Source: Oxytricha trifallax
Lineage: Eukaryota > Ciliophora > Spirotrichea > Sporadotrichida > Oxytrichidae
DNA: 64,000 nt
Direction: 5' to 3'
NCBI GenBank assembly: GCA_000711775.1
Contig: ARYC01000617.1
Span: 58,459 to 122,458, forward strand
The stretch's first letter is position 1, and each line of letters begins with the position of its first letter. The notes beneath the pieces were generated by a model, which was given only the letters and a program-made list of their open reading frames with translations, was not told the origin of the DNA and did no database searches. A program made the translations under genes and the position numbers. Of this stretch, positions 11,131 through 24,200 are shown piece by piece.

Positions 11131-12918
11131 ATGTCAAAGAAAAATAAATAAGCACTGTTTTGCGAAACTTAGTGTTCAGACGATGAAGACGATGACGACT
11201 ACATAGATAAACTTATAAAATCAAAGGGACCTGAAGCAATGAATGATTTAATGAAAGATTAAGACTATTTTGAGAGTGAATTAGATAAAGAGGAGATAGC
11301 AGAGTTGAGAGACTCGCTTCTCCAACCAGCTCAAACATCTTCATAAAATGTTAATGCAAGAAACATTTAACTAGTAAAACAAAGTGACAGTGATAAAGAT
11401 TTCGTGCTGAGCGATTAGATTCCGTTGGTCATTGAAAACAAAGAAAAATTGCTTCAATAATTACCTGCACATTTGCAACCATTAATTGATGATTATAAAA
11501 CTCCTAAGAATATGATGATGGGATATCATAAAAGAAAGTAGACTGGCTAATAAGAACTTATGTCTATAGGCTCAGATGCAGCGACCAGTAATTAAAGTCT
11601 ACCATCTTGGACTTTAATTAATTAGAAAAAGGCTAACAGCAATTTCGCCTATTCTTCCACAAATCTGATGCTTCAGAAAGGTGATTCAAAGAATATCTCA
11701 GAGAGAGAAACCGTTGATTATTTACCAGATGAATTACCGGGCCTAGAACATTAAGATACTATAGTCCGTTAACCTTCCTCAACATCAAATTTCAGTCTCA
11801 CTAATGAATCATTCTTCAAAGCTATTACTTAAGCGATTAATCACTTTGAGAAGCCTGATTATGCAAACATTATGCAGAAATAAATTAACTAATCAGCTGA
11901 AATGCAAGTACCAATCAAGGCTTAAGATGCAATATAAAAGCAGTTGGTGAATGAAAACGAGGAATTAAAGCGATAAGTTGGATAGCTGCATCACAAAATA
12001 ATAACCCTGTAAAACTAGAATAAGGCCTCAAAGAAAGAACTAGTCAATTAAATAAATCAAATGAGACAATAATAAGAATAAACAGATCAAACAGCATTAG
12101 TGAACTAATTGCATAGCAAAATTTAAAAACTAAAAAGTAAATGTTTTGAATCTCAAGAACAACTTAAGTTTCATATATAAGAGAGGGAAAGGGTTGAAAT
12201 AGCTTATAAAAGGTACATAAGCAAGCTCGATTCTTAGAGAAATATGCCTAGTGACTATGATTAAGTGAATATAGTACTCTAGAGTCAGTCTTTCTTATCA
12301 AATTCGAGTAATAATCCATTATTTAACAGGAGAAGTCCATCTCCTCACTTAAACATGAATATGCTTTAAAACAATTCTTATCTGAGATCCTCTGGTGGAT
12401 AAGAATTTGCCATAGATTACCAGTAGTAACAGATAAATGAATTAAGGAATTAGCTCGAGAAAAAATAACAAGAAATCTTTTATTTTAAGAATGAGTAAAA
12501 TAATATGTAACAGCTATAACAATAAATTACTCCTCTGTCAAATAAAGATCAACATCCTCATTAAGTTCTTACTTCCTCTGTGCATTTGAATTCCGAAGAA
12601 AATATTTTAGATGACTTAGAAGATGAGAGTAACCCATACTTGAGATACAAGTCAGGCAGCTAAGCTAATCATTAAAGTGCCAACATGATTAATGATCATG
12701 ATACCGATGAGTAAATCACTCTTTAATAACTACAGAGTAATCAGTAGCAGATGCAATTACAATATTAGATGACTCATAATTCTTCAAGTAACGATTATAC
12801 ACCTTATAAATTATCTGCCTCTACAGCTGCCACAAATGTTAGCAACAACTTTTAGAGGGTAATTAATTAACTTAAAGAATAAGTACTGATTATTAGTTTG
12901 TTAAATATAAATAATTGA
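11131..12918 (+). CDS. Gln-rich acidic/coiled-coil protein, unknown function
   Basis: One uninterrupted frame from ATG 11131 to TGA 12916-12918 (595 codons), with no IES. The N-terminus is acidic (SDDEDDDDYIDK). The middle third is Ser/Pro/Thr-rich. From about residue 260 to 370 the sequence has heptad-like Leu spacing with many Gln/Glu/Lys, suggesting a coiled coil. The C-terminal third is very Gln-rich and probably disordered. A third or more of the glutamines are TAA/TAG codons. No family recognised. It lies head-to-tail with the next gene, only 11 bp from stop to ATG, so either the spacing is very tight or the annotated 3' end includes untranslated sequence. Confidence 0.8.
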
Positions 12919-12929
12919 ATTTTTACAAA

Positions 12930-14693
12930 ATGGAGGAATAACAATTTAGCTTTGCAGATTTACAATCTGATTAACTCTTGAACAAAAACTTAATTTCTAC
13001 ATTAAATTATTAAGAATAAATCAATAAACAGAGAGAGAAACTTATTATTAGTACAGATTTTGATGAAGATTAAATATACATTGCAAAAAAGTAGGAATTA
13101 CAGCAGTTAGAAGTTAAATACAGATTATCTTAGTAAAAACACTAAGATAAATTCAGAGATTATCACAATCACAGTAAAACAAATTAAGAAACAATAAATT
13201 CACTCAAGGATTCTATAGGTCAATCTAATGAGATTTTAGCACAAGAGAAGTAAAACATTTAGGATTAATAAAATAACATAGAAAAACATGAGACTCTGAT
13301 AATCCCAAAACTAAGTCATGAATCGAAACTTATCAGAGATAAAATATTTCATAATAATCGGTAAAATACTCTACTGTAAGAATAACTGTAAAATTAGAAA
13401 GCTATAAATTCAAGCCTTATTAGTGAGTTTGATTAAAGCTAATAAGATTTAAACAAAATTAAAGACAAAAACAATATGAATTAATAAGAAACAAATTAAA
13501 CAGATGAGATATTGAGATTCAAAAGAATGCAATTATTCACTAAAGATTAATAGATCTAATCTCTAACAGCTTAATTTAAAGAATAATTAGAGTAGAAGAG
13601 GCAGATTGACTTAGAGTGTGAATTAAGAATGATTAATTTGCAATAATAAGAAGAATAAGCTGATTTACTAGAAAAAGAGAAAGTAATTTAAGAAAGTAGG
13701 AATAGAGCTCTAAAGAGTTCTCTATAGAGATTATCAATGTAAAAGATATAAGCTGAAGAGTACCTCGCGAATACATATAATTCCATTGAAAACGCAAACA
13801 TGAAATTGATGGTAGCAGAGTAAATTAAAGACAAAATCATAGAAGCTACAAAGTAATAGAAAATAAATACCGAAGTGCTTGAAGGTGAAATTAGAGATTT
13901 TGAAAGTCAGGAATAGTATATATTGCTAAAACTTTAAGAGAAAGAACAAATGCTTGTGGAGTTATAAAATGAATTAGAACAACTTGTTGATGATAAACCC
14001 ATATAATAAGCTTTGATCAATCGTAAAGAAAGAAGAGAAAAGAGTAAATCCATTAGTATAAACTAAAACAGTAGCTTGATAAATGGAAGTAGTATAATGA
14101 TGGATAATAGTCTAATAATTAGCAGTGGATAGAGTGGACTTGGTGGTATCTAGGTAGGTCACTGTGATTTAGATTCATTAACAACTAAATATGATACTAT
14201 GGACAGAAATACTATTGATTATTCTCAACCACCTTAAATTATATCAAGGGATGTTGGTGATAAAAATAATTCTTAGCTATATATAGATACAACAAACATC
14301 AGTCGGTAGTTATTTTAAGATAAAACTACGGTTAGCTACTGCGAAACAACACCCCTTAAGAAAAAATCAAAGGTTTCTATGAATGATAGCTTGATAATTG
14401 CAACTCTCTAAAATGATGAAAATAAGAATTAATTAAATCTAAATTCCCATATTAATTATGGCATTGTAAGATCTAGAGAAACTAAGACTCCAGTTTATTC
14501 ATAATAAAACACGATATAAAAATTGAGAGATAAATACTCAACAGGTACGTCATCTCTTAACACAACTATTTTGACTAATAACGAGAGAACGTAATTTATT
14601 AAAAATCATGATAAGAGAGTTAGAGCTAAATCTATCAACAAAATCAATTTTTCATTTGTTACCAATAATTAGGAATAGTTTGTATCTTTTTGA
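12930..14693 (+). CDS. Gln/Lys/Glu-rich coiled-coil protein, unknown function
   Basis: One uninterrupted frame from ATG 12930 (MEEQQFSFADLQSD) to TGA 14691-14693, 587 codons, no IES. Residues about 190-360 are a long charged helix with regular Leu/Ile spacing (coiled coil). The C-terminal 230 residues are Ser/Thr/Asn-rich and basic near the end (KRVRAKSINK). No motif gives a function. The long helix followed by a disordered basic tail would suit a structural or cytoskeletal protein, but that is inference. Confidence 0.8.
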
Positions 14694-14787
14694 TTTATTT
14701 ATTCTCTTTTAACATTTTTAATTTATTTTAATTATTCATGTCAATAATCATTCTAGGACAGCTACGTAGTAAATTTAAAGCTAAGAT

Positions 14788-16627
14788 ATGAACAAAATCT
14801 TTCCAATGTAGAATGAAAAAGTATAGCAAGCTTACTATAATACATACTCAATTTTAATTGTTCTGTTTAATGCTTATGAATTATTATAATTGACAAAAGG
14901 TCAACAATTACAATTGATGTATCAGTAAATGCCTACTATTGATAATGTTTATTGGTAAAAGTGGGATACTTATGATGTATTCAAATATGATTTCTTCAAC
15001 AGTCAATGGACAAACATACCTCACATAAAGCCCCAGTCCAAGTTTCTCTTCTTCTCTTCGGTATCTCATCTTCCTAAATCCTTAGGAATGTTTATATTAG
15101 GAGGGAGTGACTCAGATGATAACTTTTCTAAGCGTACTTTACTTTTTAGTAGATATCAGAAATTTGTTGAAAAACCTCCTATGATATTTAAAAGAGCCTT
15201 CTTTCCTTCGTTATTTTGCCTCTCTGATTCTTGTTTATATGTGTTTGGAGGGCATGATGGAGTTTCTGATTTGAATTAATGCGAGAGATATTCAATTGCT
15301 GAAAATGTTTGGAGATAAATAACTCCAATGACTACGCAAAGAAATGGTTCAAGTGTAGTATCTTTTGATAAAGTTATTTTTGCTTTTGGTGGAAATAATT
15401 CTCTATAAGGCTCTATGGATACCATTGAAAGGTATGCTGTTGAATTTGATAAATGGACTCTTATAAGTTTGAAATTAAATGAACCACTGCACGATACAAT
15501 TGCTTTTAATATAGGTGGAGGCAGAGTACTGATATTTGGAGGATCAGTAGATGATCAACCAAATACTAAATTCAACATCTACGATTTGACCAGTGAATGT
15601 ATTGATTAAAATGAAACTAACTTTTCAGGCGGTAAAATATATTTGCCACCTGTGTTTGATATGGGCTCAGGAAATCTGCACATTTTTCAAGGCTATGGTG
15701 ACACAAATCTAACTCATAATAAACTGCTAGCTGGAGATATGTTTTGCAAGTGTCGAAATGTAACTTACAATGCTGGTGCTTCTTATAAAAATAACCACAA
15801 TTCAAGTACCAGTCCACCCAATCATAACAGAGTGACTGCCAATTCTAATATCAGTGGGCTTTTGAAAGCCAATAAAAATCTCAGTTAAGAAAAACTTAAA
15901 TTATCGAGTCATAAAAGTTAAAGAAAGAGCAGTCAACAAGATTACCTACGAACAAGTTAGAATAATTTTCTGTCACTGGCTAACAACAACAATAATTCAA
16001 GCTAGTTTAACAATAAAAGCAAATAAAATTCATCAACATCCTTAAATAAAAGTAAACCATATCATGATTTAAAACAGCAAAAAATTTCTATTATAAAATA
16101 AGTTAAAATCTCAATTATAAAAATTATTTTTATTATTAATGAATATCAATTTAAGGTTAATTATTATAATATTAAATAGAGAATTTTCTTATTAAAAATA
16201 AAATATTATTCCATCAATGTTTCTACTTCGGTATTTATAGCTGATTGACAATTATTTTTAAGTGTTTAAAATAAAAAATTTGACATCGTGTTCATGAGTT
16301 TTAAGTAAATGAATTAAATTAGTTGATTTAATCGGATTAACTACTCTATTATCATTGTATCATTTAATAAAAGTTATTTCTACAAAATAATTACATATTA
16401 ATAAATTTATTAAAAATTTTTTAGTTTATTCTTCGAGTAATGTAACTGGGCTTTTGGAAAGTTCATTTAACCTAAAACCTTAAAAGTTGTCTAAAAATAA
16501 TTCTCCTAACTCTAAAAGAAAAAATTGGAGTTCATGTATTTATATTTTTTTAATTAATATTTCATATATTTTAGAGTCTATTTGTTTAATTATATTTAAT
16601 GATATTTATTCTAAGAGTAAAATATGA
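14788..16627 (+). CDS. Kelch-repeat protein
   Basis: The frame starts at ATG 14788 (MNKIFPMQNEKVQQ). Several kelch-type blades follow, each with a hydrophobic strand and Gly-Gly: MFILGGSDSDD, LYVFGGHDGVSD, IFAFGGNNSL, GGGRVLIFGG. Partner aromatic/Trp positions are present (W...I). They should fold as a beta-propeller that binds partner proteins. The C-terminus is Ser/Asn-rich. A 322-bp IES (16105-16426, pointer AGTT) joins a last MDS in which SSNVTGLLESSFNL repeats the upstream SNISGLLKANKNL. The stop at 16625-16627 is the first TGA after that MDS, but the last 30 residues are AT-driven, so the true end may be earlier. Without the join the frame stops at 16246. It converges tail-to-tail on the RING/B-box gene. 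Confidence 0.75.
16105..16426. other. Probable IES, pointer AGTT
   Basis: 322 bp AT-rich insert. AGTT at 16101-16104 and 16423-16426 is in phase and reconnects a coding block similar to the one just upstream of the IES. Confidence 0.55.
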
Positions 16628-16734
16628 TATAAAGTAAAAGAATTGATTTATAATTTAAGAAAACTATTTAATATAAAAGCAAAATTTTTTATATACATAA
16701 ATCCCATTAAAATTTTGCACAAAATCAGTTTCAT

Positions 16735-19700
16735 TCATAGTAGATATATTGAATCAATGAATAAATAATTAATTATATTTTTTAGTATTATCACATCTAA
16801 TTCTTACATGATTTTATCTTTAATTTTACAATTATTTAAAGTATTATTGACATTCCCATAATATTGCATGGATTATTCATTACCCTATCTGTTTGAGTAT
16901 TGTTGAGTCTGGAATTAATTTTATTGTTGAGGCATGTACATGTTGGTCGGTGGTTCATTAAGTAATCCCAGCTCTTTAAATAGAGTGGGTTGCTATAGTG
17001 TGCCTAAGCCTTCAATGAATCTCTTGGTATGTGCTAAATTGTAAAATCAAAATTAATATTGCCTTACATAAATTTATGTTGAAAACTGGTATTGTAGGGA
17101 TATCCCTTGTTCTCACAGTGAAGGATTTAGGTGGGTGTTTATGAAACAGCTTTTTGCTAAAGTTTTAATAACTTTTCGCAATGCTTTTTATTCGGTCACT
17201 GCCACCTACTATAGCTCCATCAGTTGCTCTCTCTATAAAAACCTGTAAAATTATCCAAATTTATTACCAAAACTCTTCGTTAATTTATCAATTTAATGTT
17301 AAATCTAATCCAGTTATGCATAGATGTGAGTTAGTTTTTGGCAATCTTAAGTTAAAAATGACTCGCAATCTTTAATTGCTTCAGTATATTGTCTTTTTAT
17401 GGTATCCTCTCTTTAATCAAGCATTCTATGAAGTTCATTGAAAAAATACTTGACTTTTTGGAATTCCTCCTCCTTCATTTTTTCCATTTCTTTTAACTTT
17501 GACTCTGATTCTTTTTACACCAGTGAATATTCGTTGAGTTTACTAGAAACACTTATGTTTAGAGTTTTTAATTGCTACTTTACTTCAAATCAACAATAAT
17601 AGTTGAAAATAAAATAAATCCTCTATTATTTGCTATAAATGCAGCCCCTTCATCTGCCAAGACAAAATCATGCTTAGCATGATGAACCACACACTCTGGA
17701 CAAAGTCCAACTCGATCGTCTCTACAGAAATACTTGATTTTCTCATTTGGATGCAATTCGCAGACTTATTAAAGTATCGACTGATTATTAAGTGATGCTC
17801 TATTCAGATTTATATTCTAGATTTTTTATACATTAGTGTTGCCTCTGTCATGTCTTACTTGCTTTACTTGTCTGTAGGAAGACTACCCCTCAGTAAAGTA
17901 ATTATTATGTGCATCATCACGATTGTTGTTATCGTATTGATGTTATCGGTAAGTCGCAGAGTCATGTAAACTTAAATCACTCGATTGCATTGATAGTCTT
18001 CTTTTACTATCCAGAGGTGGGAGTTAACCAGCAGAAGCTGCTAGAAATAAGTTGTTGTTCTGATTCTAATTCCGATTATACTTAAAATTATTAATACTAC
18101 CCTAGTCAGAGGTAAAGGATGGGCTGTTAGGGAGTAACTTGTTTTGATTAGATTACTTAGACTTATTGTCAAAGTTTAGTTACATTTGATCGTTTGCACT
18201 CTATGCTTCAGTCTCAGTAAAATATTTAGGAATTCTAAATGTTTTAAAACACAATTTACTTTAAATTATATTAAGATATGGTAATTTCACCTAGCTTACA
18301 GGGTTCTGTGAGTTTTATCTTACAAATTTGCCTTAATTATCTGTGGAAGCCTGTAAATTGAACTTGATAGGTTCATATCCTTTGTCAATTGAAAATCTCT
18401 TCTTAAAACTCTAAGGACTAATTCTAGATTTATCGGCAAGTGGCTCTACATGTGGCAATTACTTTTGTGCAAATTTATCTCCTGTTTTTTGGGGACTATC
18501 TGGAAAAGATTATTCATGTTTATCATCTTTTAACTCTTCCTAGTGATTATCTTCTCTTAACTCATTATCATCGAAATTCTTATCAAGGTCAGCTGGCTTA
18601 TTCAAATTATTATTCAATTAATTGCCTTTACTTCTTGTTGTGCTTATTAATGGCTATCTCTCAATCTCACTGTCTTTCATTGTTGTGATATCAGTTTCAC
18701 TGACTATGGTCTCATTGTTTGCTCCCTTCTTCTTCTTTTTCTTCTTTTTCTTTTTCTTCTTCTTGCCTCCAATCATTGTATAATCAGCTACAGATACATC
18801 CATACTTTATTCTTGATAGTCTTGATCTTCCTTGTGTGGTTTATTTAGATGTTTCAACTTATCTTTCTTTGGAATCAACGCATTTTGCTGCTAAGTTTAT
18901 GCAGGCTGGTCTTCGTCTATGATTTTAAGAGCTATCTCTTGATATGACTTCCGCATGCTAATCATACTTGATTGAATGTTTTTCATGCCGCTTTCTTCCT
19001 TAGAATGATCTTTATCTAATTAACTGAGTATCTTTGTGTCTTCATTAGATTACTCTATAATCACGTCATTTGTAGGCTGATATTTCTTCTTTAAGTTTTG
19101 AGTTTCAGCAAGTAATTGCTATTCTTATTATTAAGTTCTAGCAGATCTTTCAGAACTACTACGTTCTTAACTTTTTCTTTCCTAGCTTGAACGTTTCCTT
19201 CTTTTCTTATTTTGAGTTTCTTCCTTCTATTCTTCTTCTTGCATATATTTTAGCTATTACTCTACTTGTTGTTATTTTTTTTAATTTATTACTTCTTTTA
19301 TTGTATCTCTATCATTATTTATCCTAGGAGACTTATCTGGCTTAACGCTTTTTTGAAATTAATCAATATATTCTATATTTGAAGGCAATAAATGCGATTT
19401 TGGATCATCAGATTTTCTAATTGCGTGCATTTAATCATAAAGTTCATCTTCTTTTGTGGGTGAAATATAAACATTCCTGCCCCTCTTTCTATCTTAATTT
19501 CCAAGAGGTTTGATAACTTCATCTATTTGCAATTAAACCAGACTCTTTCTTATTTGGTTATCTAAATCCTCAAATTCCTCGTTATTCTCCAACATAGAAT
19601 CATTTTTGTCATATTAATTTTAAATTTGACTAGGAAGTGTCTGCTTTCTAGAACTATAGTCATCCTGCTCAGCATCAAAATCTTCTTAAATCTAGTCAAT

Positions 19701-21048
19701 TTCAAACTTTTTCTTAATTATGATTTTGCCTTTAACTATGCCACTGGGCTAATTCATTAATTTAGCACTTGGAGAAGCTCCTTAGTCTAGCTCCAAGCTA
19801 TCGTCACTTTCAAAAACATGCCCTTTGATTTGAACTAGTTAGCTCAGCCTACGATTCCTGATATCAATTTAATCATTTGGATTTAGTCTCTGTTTTTGCA
19901 CGGTTTTTAAAGTTGAGACTCGTTGATATTTCTACTTTTGTTCTTCTCTTAGTTTAGCCTGTTCTTTTTGCTTAATTAAATCTTAGAATTTACTAGCATT
20001 GTTATTCTGGTGTTTTTATTCTTGGTTTATAGTATCATCTTGATTAAACTCTGTGTCATCCTATGGAAACTCTTCTTCGTCTGCCCCATCCATGTATTCA
20101 CTCAATTCTTTCTACTATTAAACTCTGAAATTAGATTACATTCTCAGGCTGTCATTTTTCATTTTCTGCAACTCCTCACTCTTTAAAAGTTAACTATCAG
20201 AGTCATTCATTCTTAAATCGTAAGATCCATTATAAGTAGACAAATCGACGTTTTACACTTCAAATTTAGTTTTCTGCTACTTGGGATTGAAAGGGGACTG
20301 CCCTGGATAATTTTATGACTGCTACAATATCATCAATCTAATTTACTCATCTTCATCTTGCTAATCGTTGAATTCTTAATCATAATTTGGTGGTTGCTGG
20401 TATCCCTGGGAGTTATACTATTAATTATTTGCTAAGAATTCTTTCAATTGCTAATTACTTTCATTAACTAAGTAACTGTTTTCATTAGATTTTGTTGGCA
20501 ACTATACCAGAGACCCAATCTGTGATTTTGATATGATTTTCTCCAATTCTCTAAATTATTCCTGCGCATGATGTGATCTCTGGGACTAATTGGCTGAGTT
20601 ATTATCACCTGAGCTTTTTTACTTATGATTCATGTTTTATTATGAAATAGCTGTTTAGCCTAATATTTAACTCGTGCTGACTATGTTTGTAATTGATTGT
20701 CTCCCTCTATTTGATTGTGTTTATGGAATCGAAGCAGCGGACATGGTTGATTTCTTGAAACGCATTTCCATTAATTCGTAGATTTATATTAATTCCACAT
20801 TTACTTATGCCTGTCTCATATCACTGTAAACTGATTCATCGTAAATGCACACTAGTTATTCTTCTTTTTCCTCAATGGTTTCTCTTAGACATTATTGGCA
20901 AACTAAAATAGAGAATATTCAAAATGCAATATATATTACCTGAGTGATTGCATGGCAGTAGATATGGAATTTTAATCTTTAAATCGTAAGGCTTATTGCA
21001 TATATTGCAATTAAGTTATATATACATATATATCAATAAAAATGCCAT
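16735..21048 (-). CDS. Very long RING ... B-box, coiled-coil (TRIM-like) protein
   Basis: On the minus strand the frame starts near ATG 21048. An N-terminal RING-like finger reads CNICNKPYD...LPCNHSVCQQCL and closes with C-x2-D; it is split by a 37-bp intron (20903-20939). Then comes about 1,000 residues of charged, Gln/Lys/Ser-rich low complexity, including a run of 13 lysines near 18,740. A B-box follows (CELHPNEKIKYFC, CPECVVHHAKHDF), then a Glu/Lys/Leu coiled coil and a C-terminal region with GGSDRIKSIA and VRTRDIPTIP. Two small IESs (17588-17652 and 17241-17272) and a 34-bp intron (17034-17067) must be removed; all keep the frame. The stop is TGA at 16735-16737. RING, B-box and coiled coil define TRIM-type ubiquitin ligases, but there they are adjacent. 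Ubiquitin ligase activity is inferred. Confidence 0.75.
17241..17272. other. Tiny IES, pointer AAAA (TTTT on the coding strand)
   Basis: 32 bp. Removal shifts the minus-strand frame from one ending in a stop at 17113 to a better coding frame (...TKSFIERATDGAIVGGSD...). Confidence 0.6.
17588..17652. other. Tiny IES, pointer CTTCA
   Basis: 65 bp inside the B-box/coiled-coil junction. CTTCA at 17583-17587 and 17648-17652 is in phase on the minus strand; joins ...DFVLADEVKQQLKTL.... Confidence 0.8.
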
Positions 21049-21226
21049 TATTATTATAAAACATTCAAATTCAGGACCATCAAGTTAAGTCCAGTCAGTG
21101 ATTGAAGAACCTTTTATTCGGTTGGACAGCTTATGAACTGAATTGCTTTAACGTGAGTCTAGTCCTCAGTTATTAATAAAATGAATTATTTAATAAATTT
21201 AATATAATTATATTCGGCTTTTTGGG

Positions 21227-24200
21227 ATGCTATGGAGAATTAGAATATTAAGGATTAATCATAGACCCTCGTCGATCAGTGATGATTTAAAGTGACTCTC
21301 TCCTATTATTATTATCCTTATTAGGATTTATAAGGAGATTCTAATCACCAAAGTTAAAATATTTTTGGGACATTTTTAATTAAAATAGTAAATGAATGCT
21401 TATTTGAATTATAAATATTTTTCTCATTATAAAACAATCTTATCTTTATTTAAGTTTTAATTTTTAGAGTGGGTAGATCGATGTTAAGCAAAGTTACTCT
21501 AACACAAGGAGACCGATGATAAGTGGTGTGAAATAATCTCAGCAACATCACACTCAATAACACCAGAACATCCTCCATTCCAGCAACTAATTCTACTCAT
21601 ATGAGCGTAGATCACAGTCTCCATTAATCCAGTCAACTCAATTTCCCTCTAACCAAAGTTAGAATGGTGGAAATAACCTAATTTAAATTCCTCAGAGGTA
21701 ATAGTTCGCTGCTGATCGAACTCATTCACCACAGTAATTATATCAAGCTTTTAAAACTTAGAATCCTACATTACAGAACATAAACAGCAACAATATGCTG
21801 AAGCAAAGTTAAAATTTTAATCAATTGACTCAATCGTCCTACTCCAGCAATTCAGTCATGACTCAGCATTCAAATATAAAAGGATATTCTCAACCTACTG
21901 TTGAGAGTGCTATCAGTAATGGCAGTTTCTTAAAAAATCACAATAACAGCATGATTAAGTAAGGCATGCAGCAGCTGAAGAGCACACATCAATCACCGAA
22001 GACTCAGTAAATTTATCAGTAAAAGCAAAAATAACTTGGTCAAACCAACCTAAATTCATTACATCACACACCAATGCATTAGCAGTAAATTGGCTTTTCA
22101 GTAGCTCCAAATAATCACATTATAAATTCACATGCTTACGGGAGCACTGGTGGTCCAAATAACACTTAAACTAACAGCACCACAGTTGGTGATTAATTTG
22201 CTGATGATGACATAATTTTAAACAGTGATCAATCACATTAACAGTAGCCCCTGCGCATTGCTAGAAATCTGAATAACATCTCTGAATCTAAGAACAACTT
22301 CTCATCAAATCCCATTGTTTAAAACAGTAAACTCCACAAGAAATTATCTCAGTAACCCAATAAAATGCAATACATGCATACTTAAGGTAGTTTCCACGCT
22401 CCTTCCTAGTCATAATAGAACCCAGTAATATAAAATAACAGTAGTATGACTGCAAACAATAAAAAGATAGCTGGGAGTGTGCTGCCTATCCAAAAGAAAT
22501 AAATTATATAAAAATAAAAGAGCAAGATAGTGAATAACTATCATCATTAGCCATTGATGAGTGCCCCTGCCTTCAATGGAGATGAAAATGGTGACTCTGA
22601 TCTCGATGAAATATGAAATATACATATCAAACATATTATTAAAGTTTTTATAATCATATTTTATTGTTATTATCATTTCTAGAATGAGATGTATTGTTAA
22701 AATTTGAAATATATAATTCAAAAATAAATAAAATGTATGGATTTCTACCTCGATCACAAAACCATCAAACTGATTCATCACTCCAAGATGACTACTAAGA
22801 AGATGTTAATGATAATAATGCTAACTCAAGGAAAAACTCCTAACACCAATTGAATTAAGGGTACCAACAGTAACCAGCTCCTAACTCGTATCAACTTCCA
22901 AACGATGTGTACAAAGACAACCAAAACAGCAATAAGATCAACAATAAAAAGCCCTTTAATTATGAAGAAGGAGAGGTGTTTATGAACGAAGAGGACAACC
23001 CCTATATACCAATGGATCCCAACTTCAGATTCATAAAAAGTGATCCACTACACAAAGTCAACTGGAGACAGATAAACAAGATAGATTTCAGGCAGTTGCG
23101 ATATGGAAACTGCAACATTAACCTATAATCAGCTCAAACTTACGAGTAGCAATAGTAATAGTCATAAGGGAATCCACTGCAGTAGATGTTGATGTAAGTA
23201 GATGACATAGCTTTCTGTGATTTGAAAGATGAGAAAAACATCGTATGGATCAGTGATGAGGGCTTTGAGGCTATGAGAGTAATGCAGATGAGTCTCTAGT
23301 ATCTACTCACACTATAAAAGAGAGTAGTTGAGAAGGTACAAACTGTACACAGCTACACTATGAGCCAGAAAATGTAACTAGATAAACTTGAATAGTATCA
23401 CACAGAGTAGAAGTTAAAGATGCAGAGATACAAGAAAATCGATCATAAACTCAATGAGCAAGCCATTCATTTCGAAATTATGATAAACAAACTCAATAAA
23501 GATCAACTCAAGGAAAAAATGGAAAAGGTCAGCATAGCTTAGGTTGGCGACCCAAGTGAGCTATTTACAGATAAAAATATTTTTAATACAATATTGCAAT
23601 CTAAAGGAGTCATAAAAGAAGACTAAAGAGAGACACTGAGGAGATTGAAGGATGGAGATTTGCAATTTTAAATGTAGGAAAATCAACAAATAAACAGTAA
23701 TAGAAGTAACAGCAGTAACAAAAGCTAGTAGATAATAGAAAAGCAGATGTCTTAACAATCTTAAAACTAAGAATAAAATTAGTAAAAGTAGCAAGAAAAC
23801 AGTATGCTTATGGAAATTATTGAAAGTCTCAAGAAAATACAACAAGAAATTAATGATATAAAGCAAAACCCTTCGACTACTATGGCAAATTAATAACAAG
23901 AGATTCCAAGATCTTATTAAGAATAAACTTTACAGTAACAACAATACTTTGGTAACCATTAAGCACCATAATATGTGCAAAATACTTACCAATAATAAAT
24001 AAACAAGGACAGTATAATAGTAGCAAGTATAGACAAATAAAATTCATTGGAAACAGTCTCAAAAAGATCAAATGACTCCTAGAATAACAATTTCAACAAC
24101 ATAAGTTTAATCAATAACTCGCTTGAGCATGCACATGAAGCTACAAACATATTTAGAATTGATAATCCCTCCACAAATAATAGTCCTGATAATGACGATA

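Noticed and set aside
22410-24071. Minus-strand frames opposite the DZIP1-like gene and other opposite-strand ORFs (for example 42065-42271, 43440-43628)
   Set aside because: They are shadows of strong coding frames on the other strand and have hydrophobic or low-complexity translations typical of antisense reading.
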